Source of the DNA: Lachnospiraceae bacterium
GTDB lineage: Bacteria; Bacillota; Clostridia; Lachnospirales; Lachnospiraceae
Assembly: GCA_015057085.1 (NCBI GenBank)
Contig: SVFB01000125.1
Span: 1-64,000 of the forward strand
DNA: 64,000 bases
Reading direction: 5' to 3'
In this document: in pieces, positions 28,694-38,791 of the stretch
Layout: every line of letters begins with the position of its first letter
How positions within the stretch are numbered: the first letter of the stretch is position 1
Made by a program: the position numbers and the translations under genes
The notes under the pieces: generated by a model
What the model was told of the DNA's origin: nothing
The model's database searches: none
The model's input: only the letters and a program-made list of their open reading frames with translations

Positions 28694-30373
28694 TTACTCG
28701 ATGGAAATAATATAATAATAAATCGGTTGTCCGCCATCATTGACTTCTACTTCAAGATCCGGATATTTCTCTTCTAAATCTGATGCTAATGCATTTGCAT
28801 CATCCTCTGTCATATCAGATCCAAAATAGATGCTGATAATTGCAGAATCCTCATCAACCATTTGCTCAACCATTTCTAATGTGGTTTCTTTTAAATCTTT
28901 TCCAACAGAAAGAATTGATTTATCACCGATTCCCATATAATCATCTTGTTTGATGACCTTGCCGTCGATTTCGGTATCACGGACTGCATATGTAATCTGA
29001 CCGGTCTTAACAATGGAAATTTCTTCTGTCATAGTTTCCTTATTTTCTTCAGGAGTGCGATCCGGAATGAAATTAACCAATGCTGTAATTCCCTGAGGTA
29101 CAGTTGTGGTAGGAATGACAATAATCTCCTTATCTTCTGTTAAGGATGCTGCCTGATTGGCTGCCATAATAATATTCTTATTGTTCGGAAGAATGAAAAT
29201 ATGATCCGCATTGACTTTGCTGATTGCATTTAACATATCTTCTGTACTTGGGTTCATTGTCTGTCCACCCTCGATGATATAATCTACACCAAGTCCGCGG
29301 AAGATTTCATTTAATCCATCACCGATTGAAACAGTGATGACACCCATATCCTTATGAGGCATTTCAGGTTCTGCCGGAGCAGCTTTTGCCTCCTCCTTTT
29401 GAGCCTTAGCAAGCTTTTCGGCATCTTTAATTAATTTTTCCTGATGCTCTTCGCGCATATTATCAATCTTAATTCTTGATAATTGACCATGAGAAAGTGC
29501 TTTTTGCAAAGCAAGACCAGGATCGTTTGTATGAACATGAGTCTTAACTAAATCATCATCGGCAACTACAACAATTGAATCACCGATTGATTCTAAATAA
29601 GCCTTATATTCTAATTCTTCTTTGTTTGTAAGAGGTTTCTCTAACAGAATAATAAATTCTGTACAATAACCGAATTTGATTTCTTCTTCGGTGGTTTCGG
29701 TCGCTTCTGCTGCTTTTGATGCAGTTGGAGCTTCTTCTAAAGAATAATCAATTTCTTTTCCGATTAAAGCATCATATGCGCCTTTTAAAACCTGCATCAA
29801 GCCCTGTCCGCCTGAATCTACAACGCCGGCCTGCTTTAATACAGGAAGCATTTCCGGAGTCATATCCAATACGTGATCGGCTTCTTTGATAATTGCATCC
29901 ATATAGAAAACAATATCATCGGTCTCATCTACTAATTCAGCAGCCTTGTCTGCGGCTCCCTTTGCTACAGTCAGAATGGTTCCTTCCTTTGGTTTCATAA
30001 CAGCTTTATATGCAGTTGCAACGGCCTTCTGACAAGCATCATTGATAATGCGTACATCAAGCTCATCATATTCTTTAATGACCTTGCAGAAACCTCTGAA
30101 AAGCTGAGAAAGAATAACACCTGAATTTCCTCTGGCTCCTCTTAATGAACCGGAAGAAATTGCCTTGGAAAGTGTTGCAATGGTAGGCTCTTCGATGGAA
30201 GCTACCTCTTTTGCTGCTGACATAATTGTCATTGACATATTGGTTCCTGTATCGCCATCCGGTACTGGGAATACATTTAATTCATTAATCCATTCTTTTT
30301 TTGAATCAAGATTTTTAGCGCCTGCTAAAAACATCTTCTTTAAAAGTTCAGTGTTAATTGTCTTGACTTCCAC
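28694..30373 (-). CDS. DAK2 domain-containing protein (YloV/FakA-like)
   Basis: FPVPDGDTGTNMSMT, GSLRGARGNSGVILSQLFRGF. GTG start (VEVKTINTELL) preceded by AAGGAGGAG. Confidence 0.92.
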   Translation of the reverse strand: MEVKTINTELLKKMFLAGAKNLDSKKEWINELNVFPVPDGDTGTNMSMTIMSAAKEVASIEEPTIATLSKAISSGSLRGARGNSGVILSQLFRGFCKVIKEYDELDVRIINDACQKAVATAYKAVMKPKEGTILTVAKGAADKAAELVDETDDIVFYMDAIIKEADHVLDMTPEMLPVLKQAGVVDSGGQGLMQVLKGAYDALIGKEIDYSLEEAPTASKAAEATETTEEEIKFGYCTEFIILLEKPLTNKEELEYKAYLESIGDSIVVVADDDLVKTHVHTNDPGLALQKALSHGQLSRIKIDNMREEHQEKLIKDAEKLAKAQKEEAKAAPAEPEMPHKDMGVITVSIGDGLNEIFRGLGVDYIIEGGQTMNPSTEDMLNAISKVNADHIFILPNNKNIIMAANQAASLTEDKEIIVIPTTTVPQGITALVNFIPDRTPEENKETMTEEISIVKTGQITYAVRDTEIDGKVIKQDDYMGIGDKSILSVGKDLKETTLEMVEQMVDEDSAIISIYFGSDMTEDDANALASDLEEKYPDLEVEVNDGGQPIYYYIISIE

Positions 30374-30386
30374 TGTTGTCTCCTCC

Positions 30387-30746
30387 TTAATCGATGACGC
30401 GAACGCCTTCAACAATAATATTAATCTTGTTGATCTTCATTCCAGTAAAAGCCTCAACTTTATATTTTACTGTTTCAACTAAGTTTTCGGATACTGCCTG
30501 AATGCTTACTCCATAAGAAACAATTACATGAAAATCAATGTTAATCATATTGTTTTGCTCGATTGTCACATCAATTCCGTGATTTAAATAATCTTTCTTT
30601 AAAAGCTTTACAAGCCCGTCCTTAATATTAACTGCCGCCATACCTACAATACCGAAGCATTCTACTGCAACGGAACCTGCGTATGTGGAAATAACATTCT
30701 CATCTACAAGGATCTGACCATATTCGGTGTCTAATTGTCCTTTCAT
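30387..30746 (-). CDS. Asp23/Gls24 family envelope stress protein (YloU)
   Basis: GQILVDENVISTYAGSVAVECFGIVGMA..; adjacent to the DAK2 gene and rpmB. SD GGAGGTG. Confidence 0.92.
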   Translation of the reverse strand: MKGQLDTEYGQILVDENVISTYAGSVAVECFGIVGMAAVNIKDGLVKLLKKDYLNHGIDVTIEQNNMINIDFHVIVSYGVSIQAVSENLVETVKYKVEAFTGMKINKINIIVEGVRVID

Positions 30747-30904
30747 ATATTACACCTCCATTTTGTGCATAGCTGTGGTTTATTATACTCAAATAAATCT
30801 AAAAAAGCAAATACATTCCTTTATGATATTTCAATCTACTTATATTATAATGATTCTATCATAAAAAGTATCACTTAAAATCCAAAATATTTTATTGAAT
30901 TCGC

Positions 30905-30933
30905 TTGCATTATGAATTTATATCTGATAGAAT
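30905..30933 (+). promoter_or_regulatory. rpmB promoter
   Basis: TTGCAT-17 nt-TAGAAT. Confidence 0.6.
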
Positions 30934-30995
30934 ATCTCATGTTGTGAGCGTGGAAATATGTCTACGCTTAATGAAATGCAAGGAGGTGCAATACC

Positions 30996-31181
30996 ATGGC
31001 AAAATGCGCAGTATGTGAAAAAGCAGTACATTATGGAAATAATGTCAGCCACTCTCATAGAAGATCAAACCATATTTGGAAATCAAACATCAAGCGTGTG
31101 AACTGCAAAGTTGACGGAGTTACAAAGAAATTATACGTTTGTACTTCCTGCCTGAAGTCCGGTAAGGTTGAGAGAGCTTAA
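30996..31181 (+). CDS. rpmB: 50S ribosomal protein L28
   Basis: MAKCAVCEKAVHYGNNVSHSHRRSNHIWKSNIKRV. SD AAGGAGGTG. Confidence 0.97.
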   Translation: MAKCAVCEKAVHYGNNVSHSHRRSNHIWKSNIKRVNCKVDGVTKKLYVCTSCLKSGKVERA

Positions 31182-31195
31182 TTAATTAAGTCAAT

Positions 31196-31227
31196 AAAAA
31201 AGAGTTCCGATTGGAACTCTTTTTTTA
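31196..31227. terminator. Bidirectional terminator between rpmB and gerW
   Basis: AAAAAAGAGTTCCgattGGAACTCTTTTTTT. Confidence 0.85.
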
Positions 31228-31235
31228 TTATCATT

Positions 31236-31607
31236 TTATTCGCCAAGATTATCTAAGATATCATCTTCTGCTTCGTCCTTTGAAGTAAACTTATTTAAAA
31301 TATCAGGAACCATATCTAAAATCTTAGTCATACTATCCTGATTCTTTACATTCACAAGCTTTGTATTTCCATCTTTGATTACCAAAACAGCGCTCGGCTG
31401 GATTTTGCCGCCTAAACCGCCTGCACCATTATTCTTCTTGTCCTGTGTGAATGCGCCGGCAGCTACTCCAAAAGAAACATCTGCCAAAGGAAGAATGATT
31501 GTATCATTAATATGAATCGCATCCCCAACTACGGTTTTTGTTGTAATAAAACTGTCCATACCTTTAAATAAGGATTCTACTGTCTGATTAAATTGATTAT
31601 CTGTCAT
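31236..31607 (-). CDS. gerW: GerW family sporulation protein (YtfJ)
   Basis: GDAIHINDTIILPLADVSFGVAAGAF..GGLGGKIQPSAVLVIKDG; SD AGGAGG. Confidence 0.9.
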   Translation of the reverse strand: MTDNQFNQTVESLFKGMDSFITTKTVVGDAIHINDTIILPLADVSFGVAAGAFTQDKKNNGAGGLGGKIQPSAVLVIKDGNTKLVNVKNQDSMTKILDMVPDILNKFTSKDEAEDDILDNLGE

Positions 31608-31618
31608 TTCAAAACCTC

Positions 31619-32443
31619 CTATTTTGTAACCATTTTATATAGTCTTCTACATTCTTTATCGAAAAATACTTTTAGAATAGGGAATAATATTTGATAGATA
31701 TAAATCTTCCCTTTGATCAATCCTTCACCGTTAAAATATGCTTTTTCGGACTCGAAATCCGGAATGATCTTCCATTTATTCTGGTATCCGATGGGAAAGC
31801 AGGCAGCCACGCCTAAAGCTTCTGCTGTGGTATCCGGAGAACCGGTGCTGTAAACAGCATTCAGATACATTTTATCAGGCATACAGCGCTTTAATATGAT
31901 AATCAGTGTGCTTTTGATTAAGCGAGCTGCATTTTGATTATGTTGATCTTGAATAATCTTTTTCCATTTTAAAAATATCTTTTTTATATGGTCGATTCTT
32001 GATTTAATCGATGAAATAAGATTCTCTGTTTTATCTGTTTCCGCTTTATCTTTTTCTGTTTTATCTGTTTCAACTTTATCTGTTTTATCTATTTCAATAT
32101 TTTTTGATTCTGGTTTATCCGTTTCTGATTTATCTTCATTAAATCTATCTTTTTTATCTGCTTTTGATTGATTGCCTGGTTTTGAAGAAGAATCTCCGAA
32201 TAATATTATTCCGAATATTCGCAGTGAATAGGATACTCCTTGATCTTTTAAATATTGAAAACGAAATGATGCGATTTTTAAAAACCATCCAACCTTTGCT
32301 TTTGCTCCAAAAGTTTGATTCCCATCGATATTGATTCGATATCGAACAGGAATAAACAAAACTGCAGCCAGGATTAAAATCGCAAGCAGAAGTATAATCA
32401 GGATGATGATACCAATGATTTTTAAAATATTAAGAAAAATCAA
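31619..32443 (-). CDS. DUF2953 domain-containing protein with a repetitive charged linker
   Basis: N-terminal TM (IIGIIILIILLLAILILAAVLFIPV), GAKAKVGWFLKI.. and C-terminal YQNKWKIIPDFESEKAYFNGEGLIKGKIYIYQI; upstream of gerW. Confidence 0.8.
   Translation of the reverse strand: MIFLNILKIIGIIILIILLLAILILAAVLFIPVRYRINIDGNQTFGAKAKVGWFLKIASFRFQYLKDQGVSYSLRIFGIILFGDSSSKPGNQSKADKKDRFNEDKSETDKPESKNIEIDKTDKVETDKTEKDKAETDKTENLISSIKSRIDHIKKIFLKWKKIIQDQHNQNAARLIKSTLIIILKRCMPDKMYLNAVYSTGSPDTTAEALGVAACFPIGYQNKWKIIPDFESEKAYFNGEGLIKGKIYIYQILFPILKVFFDKECRRLYKMVTK
32022..32140. repeat. Degenerate tandem repeats encoding (D/E)KT-type units
   Basis: Recurring ttttatctgtttc-type units; protein DKSETDKPESKNIEIDKTDKVETDKTEKDKAETDKTEN. 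Confidence 0.7.
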
Positions 32444-32765
32444 GTGAATCCTCCCATCTTCCGCTGTATATTTGCTTCAAATCAATCTGCTCCATGTGGG
32501 TCAAAGCTTCTGTCACAACATCTGATATATACGAAACTGCTTCATCCCAGCTTTCGCATATGGCAACCACAGATATATTTGATTTCGGATAACATTTTTG
32601 AGCCAATTCTCTTGCGGAAATAATATCAAATAAATCCACCTGGTTAGAAGCTAAGCACACAAAGTATGCATTTACCAGAAATGAACCTTTTTCGATTTTT
32701 TTGAGAATCTTACGTTCTTTTCCGTAAATAGAGTCGCTCAAATATAAATCTTCGTAAAAAATCAT
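32430..32765 (-). CDS. Hypothetical protein (111 aa)
   Basis: Intact ORF packed between the NUDIX and DUF2953 genes with a 14-bp overlap. No recognised family. Confidence 0.7.
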   Translation of the reverse strand: MIFYEDLYLSDSIYGKERKILKKIEKGSFLVNAYFVCLASNQVDLFDIISARELAQKCYPKSNISVVAICESWDEAVSYISDVVTEALTHMEQIDLKQIYSGRWEDSLDFS

Positions 32766-32766
32766 A

Positions 32767-33219
32767 TCAATAATATTTATGTGTGCCCCAAAGATTACTT
32801 TTCTTTAAAGAAAGATATTCATTGTAGGCCTTTTCCAAAATTTGACGTTCGTTAGAAAATTTTAAAAGATGATACGCTTCATGATATTTATAAAATCCGG
32901 AATCTACGAAATATTCCTCTTTTTGGGGCTTACTGTAATAACTTTCACCCATCATCAAATACCAATGCACTTCTTTTTCTACGGTGTCCTCAGGTACTGT
33001 AAAACTGTATTGGCTTTTGCCGATGTATTTAATGATTGTGGCGTTTGCGCCTGTCTCCTCTTTCACTTCACGGAGTGCAGTCTCATTAAACTCCTCCCCT
33101 TCCTCAACGGTTCCTTTAGGGAGCACCCAGCCTTCGTATTTATTGCGATAATTCTTATACAAAAGCAGGATTTTACCACGAAAAATTACTACACCGCCAC
33201 AACTCGTTGCCTCGATCAT
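32767..33219 (-). CDS. NUDIX hydrolase
   Basis: Nudix box GTVEEGEEFNETALREVKEETG. Confidence 0.93.
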   Translation of the reverse strand: MIEATSCGGVVIFRGKILLLYKNYRNKYEGWVLPKGTVEEGEEFNETALREVKEETGANATIIKYIGKSQYSFTVPEDTVEKEVHWYLMMGESYYSKPQKEEYFVDSGFYKYHEAYHLLKFSNERQILEKAYNEYLSLKKSNLWGTHKYY

Positions 33220-33274
33220 TGCAATTCCTCCTATGTGTGGTGTATTACCTTATATTCTTTTAAAAAGTATACCT

Positions 33275-34762
33275 TTAGTTAAAGTATGCGTCAAATACTT
33301 TCTTAGCCACATTTGTACCCGAAAATCCGGCATTGTTTTTGTCTTCTACGATAACTGCAATTGCGATATCTTCGTACCCGTCCTGCTTTGCATATCCAAC
33401 AAACCAGGAGTTTTCTGTATCATCCGTATCAGATACTTGCGCGGTTCCTGTTTTGCCGTAAGCATCATATGATTGATCGGATAATAATGTTGCTGTACCG
33501 GATGAGATTACAGCTTTCATACAGCTTTCAAGCATGTCAGCTTCATCCTTTGAAAATAGTGTTTTGTATTCGGATGATGAGAAAGTCTGTACATTTGCTC
33601 CGGCTTTATTTGTGATTTGTTGCACAAGATATGGCTTCATTAAAATGCCATCATGACAAATGGCGCTTGCAATCAAAACCATATGAAATGGAGAAACATA
33701 GGTAGAACCTTGTCCAATAGCTGTTTCCATAATCAAACTTGTGCTGCTGTCTGAAGATATATTGGTGCTGCTTCTTTTTGATTCCAAAGAGATTGGAAGA
33801 TCCGTATCAAACAACAAGCCCTTTAAAGTATCATTAAAATCATCCATATTTAGCTGTAGCGAAATATTTGCATAGCTTGAATTGCAGGAATTCGCAAAAG
33901 AAGAAATAATATCTTCTGTGCCATGTAATTCATTTGATGCACAATGAATTGTTTTTCCGTCGCTTGAAAAACTTCCCGAACAATTAAACTCGTAGGAGCT
34001 GAATGCGGTTGGATTTTCTCTATAAAACTCAAGGGTTGTAAAAATCTTAAATACTGAACCGGGAGCATACTGGCCCTGTGTTACACGATTATATAAAACC
34101 GTACTTCCTTCGGAATTGATTGTCTCCCAATTCTCTTCTACGGTATTCGGATCAAAATCGGGTTTCGAAACCATTGCCAATATTTTTCCGGTGCTCGGTT
34201 CCATTACTACAACTGCCCCATCTGCATCACCCAATGCCTGATATGCAGCTTCTTGAATGGAATAATCTAAGGTAGTAATGACTGTGTCACCTTCGTTCTT
34301 TTGACCGCTTAAATCATTGATCAAATAGTCAACAAAAAAAGTATTAGAGCGAAGCAATGAAAAGTTCATTTGATTTTCAAGCCCGGATTTTCCGTTTGAG
34401 GAATATCCGACAACATGCGCAAACATATCTCCATATGGATAATTGCGGGTTTCATTACCATCTTCGTCCACATCGGTTGTTGCTAAAATATGCCCATCTG
34501 ATGATACGATATCGCCTCGGATAATGGTATTCGAAAATAAATCAGAAAGTTTATTATACGGACTATTGATAAAGCTTTCCGATGTGAAAAACATAAAATA
34601 GCAAAAATATATCATCATTCCGAAGAATATTGCAAAAAAGAGATTCGTAACAAAAGAAAACGGTTTTGTACTATAATTGTTTGATGTTTGCTTCTTCGAA
34701 TTTTGACTTGCGTTTGCTTTTTGATTTTGAATGTTGTTTTTGTTTGATCTTTTTTTCTTCAT
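33275..34762 (-). CDS. Penicillin-binding protein 2 (peptidoglycan transpeptidase, FtsI/PbpA-like)
   Basis: PGSVFKIFT (SxxK), SCNSS (SxN), YGKTGTAQ (KTG). Single N-terminal TM. Confidence 0.94.
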   Translation of the reverse strand: MKKKRSNKNNIQNQKANASQNSKKQTSNNYSTKPFSFVTNLFFAIFFGMMIYFCYFMFFTSESFINSPYNKLSDLFSNTIIRGDIVSSDGHILATTDVDEDGNETRNYPYGDMFAHVVGYSSNGKSGLENQMNFSLLRSNTFFVDYLINDLSGQKNEGDTVITTLDYSIQEAAYQALGDADGAVVVMEPSTGKILAMVSKPDFDPNTVEENWETINSEGSTVLYNRVTQGQYAPGSVFKIFTTLEFYRENPTAFSSYEFNCSGSFSSDGKTIHCASNELHGTEDIISSFANSCNSSYANISLQLNMDDFNDTLKGLLFDTDLPISLESKRSSTNISSDSSTSLIMETAIGQGSTYVSPFHMVLIASAICHDGILMKPYLVQQITNKAGANVQTFSSSEYKTLFSKDEADMLESCMKAVISSGTATLLSDQSYDAYGKTGTAQVSDTDDTENSWFVGYAKQDGYEDIAIAVIVEDKNNAGFSGTNVAKKVFDAYFN

Positions 34763-36089
34763 TTTGATTACTGTTGCCTTCCTCTTCTGAATCACGATCC
34801 CTCATGTATAGGCCCTGAATGATACCGAAGATAATAAATGTAGAAAGTAAAGAACTTCCGCCGTAACTAACAAGTGGTAAAGTGACACCGGTGGACGGAA
34901 TAAATTTGATTACTCCGCCAATGGTTAAAATTACTTGCATTGCATATAATGTTGCCAAGCCCAGCGCAACCAGTTTGTAAAACAAATCATTTAATTTCAT
35001 AGAAATGTTCATAAACATCAGGAAACAGGAAAGGCAAATCAATATCAAGCAAAGTGCAAATATTCCACCCATTTCTTCAGAAATCGCAGCAAAAATAAAA
35101 TCTTTTTCTACTACAGGAATTTTATTTGGCAAACCTTGATTTAATCCTAAGCCAAACCATCCTCCGGTACCAATGCCGAATAAAGATTGGCTAACCTGAT
35201 AACCTGCGTCATTATATACAGATAAAGGATTCCGCCATGCGGCAACTCTGTTTTGGACGTGTGAAAACAAATGATATCCGGCGAATGCTGCAACTGCCAT
35301 CAATGCGGTTCCAGATAAAAAGTAAATAATCTTTCCGGTAGCTGCATAAACGATAACCAAAAAAGTGATGAAATATAATAATGCACCGCCTAAATCCTTT
35401 GAAGCAACCAATAATAATACGAAAATAGCTGAAACAAGGGATGTTATCATCAGCTTTTTTATGGTTACTTCTTTGCGCAACATAGAGGCTACGAAAAATA
35501 CAAATAAAATTTTCACAAATTCCGAAGGCTGAATTGAGATTCCGCCAAAGGATAAAGATAATTTTGCACCATAGCTGACTCCGCCGAATAAAGTTACAGC
35601 TGCTAAAGCCAGAATTCCTAAAATCGCATAGAGCCAGGTTAGATTACGGAACAAAGAAATGCTTTGCAATATAATCGGAATCAAAACACAAATGACAAGC
35701 CCTGCCAAGCAAAACATATACTGTCGTAAGGCTTTTGAATACGAAAGCCTGGTCAAAATGATGGATCCGATGGAAAACAGGATGCACATATTATTTAAAA
35801 TCAACTTTGAACAGTTTTGATAAAATATGTGATATAGCACAAAAACTGCTGTAATAAATAAAATCTGTAAAATGTACATCCCTATCATTTGCGTATTCAT
35901 TGTGGTAAAGAATAGCACCGCAAATGATGATGTATGAATCATATAAATCATCACACGTTGTTTGATATAAATGCGATGTTGTTTCTCTGGATTGCTGGAA
36001 ACACGAAAAACGTTAAAGCATTCAAATGTATAGATCAAGATAAATAAAATCAATAAATATTTTACGACTTGAACAAATATATGTAGCAA
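34671..36089 (-). CDS. FtsW/RodA/SpoVE family peptidoglycan polymerase
   Basis: Polytopic; GGISIQPSEFVKI, DLGGALLYF, VEKDFIFAAISEEMG, STGVTLPLVSYGGSSLLS. Confidence 0.95.
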   Translation of the reverse strand: MLHIFVQVVKYLLILFILIYTFECFNVFRVSSNPEKQHRIYIKQRVMIYMIHTSSFAVLFFTTMNTQMIGMYILQILFITAVFVLYHIFYQNCSKLILNNMCILFSIGSIILTRLSYSKALRQYMFCLAGLVICVLIPIILQSISLFRNLTWLYAILGILALAAVTLFGGVSYGAKLSLSFGGISIQPSEFVKILFVFFVASMLRKEVTIKKLMITSLVSAIFVLLLVASKDLGGALLYFITFLVIVYAATGKIIYFLSGTALMAVAAFAGYHLFSHVQNRVAAWRNPLSVYNDAGYQVSQSLFGIGTGGWFGLGLNQGLPNKIPVVEKDFIFAAISEEMGGIFALCLILICLSCFLMFMNISMKLNDLFYKLVALGLATLYAMQVILTIGGVIKFIPSTGVTLPLVSYGGSSLLSTFIIFGIIQGLYMRDRDSEEEGNSNQNEEKKIKQKQHSKSKSKRKSKFEEANIKQL

Positions 36090-36090
36090 A

Positions 36091-38220
36091 TTATTCTACC
36101 CCTCTTTTATAATGTCCATTTGTATATTCTTTGTTACTATTATACTTCCAATGGCCCATATTTGTTTCTTGTAATTCTCTTAAGATTTTCTGAATATTGC
36201 TTTGAGTCTCTGTGGTAAATACAAGTCTGTAATATTCAAAGCCCATCTCTTTTAGTTCGTCCATTTTGCCAATCAAATTGGTAGGCAAGGAATTAAAAAT
36301 GGTATTAAAACAAAAACTGCATTGGTTCAATACAGGAAATTTAGCCTGGTAACGGTCTGTCAATGTCATAAATTGAGGCTGATGTGTGCAGCCTTTCGAA
36401 CTATTACAAATGCAGTTTGCACTTTGCATTAACGGATATCGACCATAGAGAATGAATTCGGAATGGTGATTATCCCGATGAGCAATTTCAGTCCGATTTA
36501 ATTCCAAAGGAGCCGTCAAACGTGTTGCATTTTGTGCGCGTAAGAATGATACCGCTTCGTTATTGAATGAATATAGGCCATGATCGCCAATGATTTCATA
36601 ATCAAAAAACAAACGCTTGCATAATGCAAATGCATCCAAATTTTGTGCGACAAATCCCTGAATCGGAAGTTCTTTTAATGCGGGAGCCAATTCTTGTATA
36701 TATTGCGCATCTTTGTTTCGAATGATTGCCGGCAAAATCAGATAACATTTTTTATGCGCATTTACAATTGCATTTATATCCGTGCGCAGGTCTTCTATCA
36801 TCGTTTGTTTCGAATATGTCGATAAATTCAAATAAATCATTTGAAGAAGTTCGCTATCGATTACTGCTTTCAATTGATTCCGATTATAGATGCTTCCGAT
36901 GAATACCGGCTCTTTTACTTTTATGTTTTGAATTGTAAAATCACTTTTTGGTTTAACAGTGGCAACAGGGCGGCGAAAAGCCGAAAGTATTTCGTTTTTT
37001 AAGGCTTCGATTCCTTCTCTTTTTAGGTTGTTTAATGCCCCATTTGGCACAAAGATATCATCATCCATTTCGACGGTAAGAGAATCGAAATCAAAGCTTA
37101 AATTTCCTGTCTTTTTCATACGTAAGACAACATCTTCCTCTTGAAGAGGTTTATTTTTGGCAGCATCAACTACATTTCCTTTTACAGTAACGGAAGCATT
37201 GCCATAAACTAATGTAAAAATCGCCTCTTCATCCTTTTTTAGATACAAATATCCGTCAGCAAGAAAACGCTTTTCACTTGTATCTGCAGCAGGAAGTTCG
37301 TTCGCTTTATGCAATGATGCATCAGAATATGTAATCATGGATGCGTCATTTTGCTTATATAGATAAGATGTGGTAAAACCACCTCTGTTTCCATAATCCT
37401 TTAATTGTTGCAATGCATTGGCACTTTCTTTTCCAGCCAACTTATTTGCATATAATTTTGTTACACCATATGCATATTCGGCCTGTTTCATACGACCTTC
37501 GATTTTTAAAGAATAAATCCCGGCTTCATACATCTCTTTGATCTTTTCGTAGTTACATGCATCTTTTAAGCTGAGAATATAGGTATTCTTTTTGATAATA
37601 CCATCGGAATCGCTGACATCATAAGCCATTCGGCAAGGTTGAGCACAACGGCCGCGATTACCGCTTCTTCCGCCTAAAATACTGCTAAATAAGCACATAC
37701 CGGAATAAGAATAACATAATGCTCCATGAACAAAGGCTTCTAATTCCACACCTACTTCATCATGGATTTCTTTCATTTCCTTCAAAGAAAGCTCTCTGGA
37801 TACAACCACACGTTCAACACCAAGGGATTTTAGGTACATAGCGCTTTCTTTTGAAGATACAGTCAATTGGGTACTGGCATGTAAAGGCAACTGCGGAAAA
37901 TGAGAATGCAAAAAGGACAGCACGCCGAAATCCTGAACCAATACAGCGTCCAATCCTGCTTGATATAAAGGAAGGATATAATCATATAATTCGGTTTCGA
38001 TTTCCTTGTTTTTCAGCAAAGTATTCACCGTAAGATACATCTTTTTTCCACAGAGATGGACATAGTCAATCGCCCATAACAAATCTTCCTGCGAAAAGTT
38101 GGCAGCATAAGCACGAGCGCCGAATTTGTCGCCACCCACATATACTGCATCTGCACCGGCATTTATAACACATTTTAGAATTTCCGGCGATCCTGCCGGA
38201 GCCAATAATTCCATATCCAT
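36091..38220 (-). CDS. U32 family peptidase (DUF3656-type)
   Basis: MELLAPAGSPEILKCVINAGADAVYVGGDKFGARAYAANF; EAFVHGALCYSYSGMCLFSSILGGRSGNRGRCAQPCRMAY. Confidence 0.94.
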   Translation of the reverse strand: MDMELLAPAGSPEILKCVINAGADAVYVGGDKFGARAYAANFSQEDLLWAIDYVHLCGKKMYLTVNTLLKNKEIETELYDYILPLYQAGLDAVLVQDFGVLSFLHSHFPQLPLHASTQLTVSSKESAMYLKSLGVERVVVSRELSLKEMKEIHDEVGVELEAFVHGALCYSYSGMCLFSSILGGRSGNRGRCAQPCRMAYDVSDSDGIIKKNTYILSLKDACNYEKIKEMYEAGIYSLKIEGRMKQAEYAYGVTKLYANKLAGKESANALQQLKDYGNRGGFTTSYLYKQNDASMITYSDASLHKANELPAADTSEKRFLADGYLYLKKDEEAIFTLVYGNASVTVKGNVVDAAKNKPLQEEDVVLRMKKTGNLSFDFDSLTVEMDDDIFVPNGALNNLKREGIEALKNEILSAFRRPVATVKPKSDFTIQNIKVKEPVFIGSIYNRNQLKAVIDSELLQMIYLNLSTYSKQTMIEDLRTDINAIVNAHKKCYLILPAIIRNKDAQYIQELAPALKELPIQGFVAQNLDAFALCKRLFFDYEIIGDHGLYSFNNEAVSFLRAQNATRLTAPLELNRTEIAHRDNHHSEFILYGRYPLMQSANCICNSSKGCTHQPQFMTLTDRYQAKFPVLNQCSFCFNTIFNSLPTNLIGKMDELKEMGFEYYRLVFTTETQSNIQKILRELQETNMGHWKYNSNKEYTNGHYKRGVE

Positions 38221-38240
38221 TTTTCCCTCTGACTTAAGTT

Positions 38241-38269
38241 AAAAAATAAGGGACAAACAACGTTGTCCC
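38241..38269 (-). terminator. Intrinsic terminator downstream of zapA
   Basis: Minus strand GGGACAAcgttgtTTGTCCC then TTATTTTTT. Confidence 0.65.
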
Positions 38270-38292
38270 CATAATTGTAACATATGATACTA

Positions 38293-38718
38293 TTATTTAC
38301 TCTTTTTCTCTTCTAAAAGAGTATCTTCTAAAGTCGCCTCAAGACGTGTCTTGTTTAATAATAATTCTTTGTTCTCGGCTTCTAATTCTTTAATTCGCTC
38401 TTCGTCGCTTTCGGTCTTAACCTGATTTGATATTAAATCATGCTTCAAATCGTAGATTTCTTTTTCTTTCGCCGCAAGATCTTTTTCTAATTTTTCGACC
38501 TGAGATTTTGCTTTGAAATAATCGTCGGCAATATTGATTTCAACAAGGGTATTTTTCATATTGATTGCCATATGACGATAATCATCTACCGAATCGATTT
38601 CTGCAATTTTATCATTGATATATGCACCGACTTTTTGCAAGTATTCTACATCTTCGTATCCGCTTAATGTATAAACTTTTCCATCGATCACAACAACAGC
38701 ATCTGTTTTCGCTGACAT
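38293..38718 (-). CDS. zapA: Cell division protein ZapA
   Basis: AVVVIDGKVYTLSGYEDVEYLQKVGAYINDKI plus coiled coil; upstream of U32 peptidase. Confidence 0.85.
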   Translation of the reverse strand: MSAKTDAVVVIDGKVYTLSGYEDVEYLQKVGAYINDKIAEIDSVDDYRHMAINMKNTLVEINIADDYFKAKSQVEKLEKDLAAKEKEIYDLKHDLISNQVKTESDEERIKELEAENKELLLNKTRLEATLEDTLLEEKKSK

Positions 38719-38791
38719 TTTGTGTCCTCCGAATCAAACTAAGTTATTTTACTACAATATATAGTAGCATTGAATGATGTGAAACGCAAGT

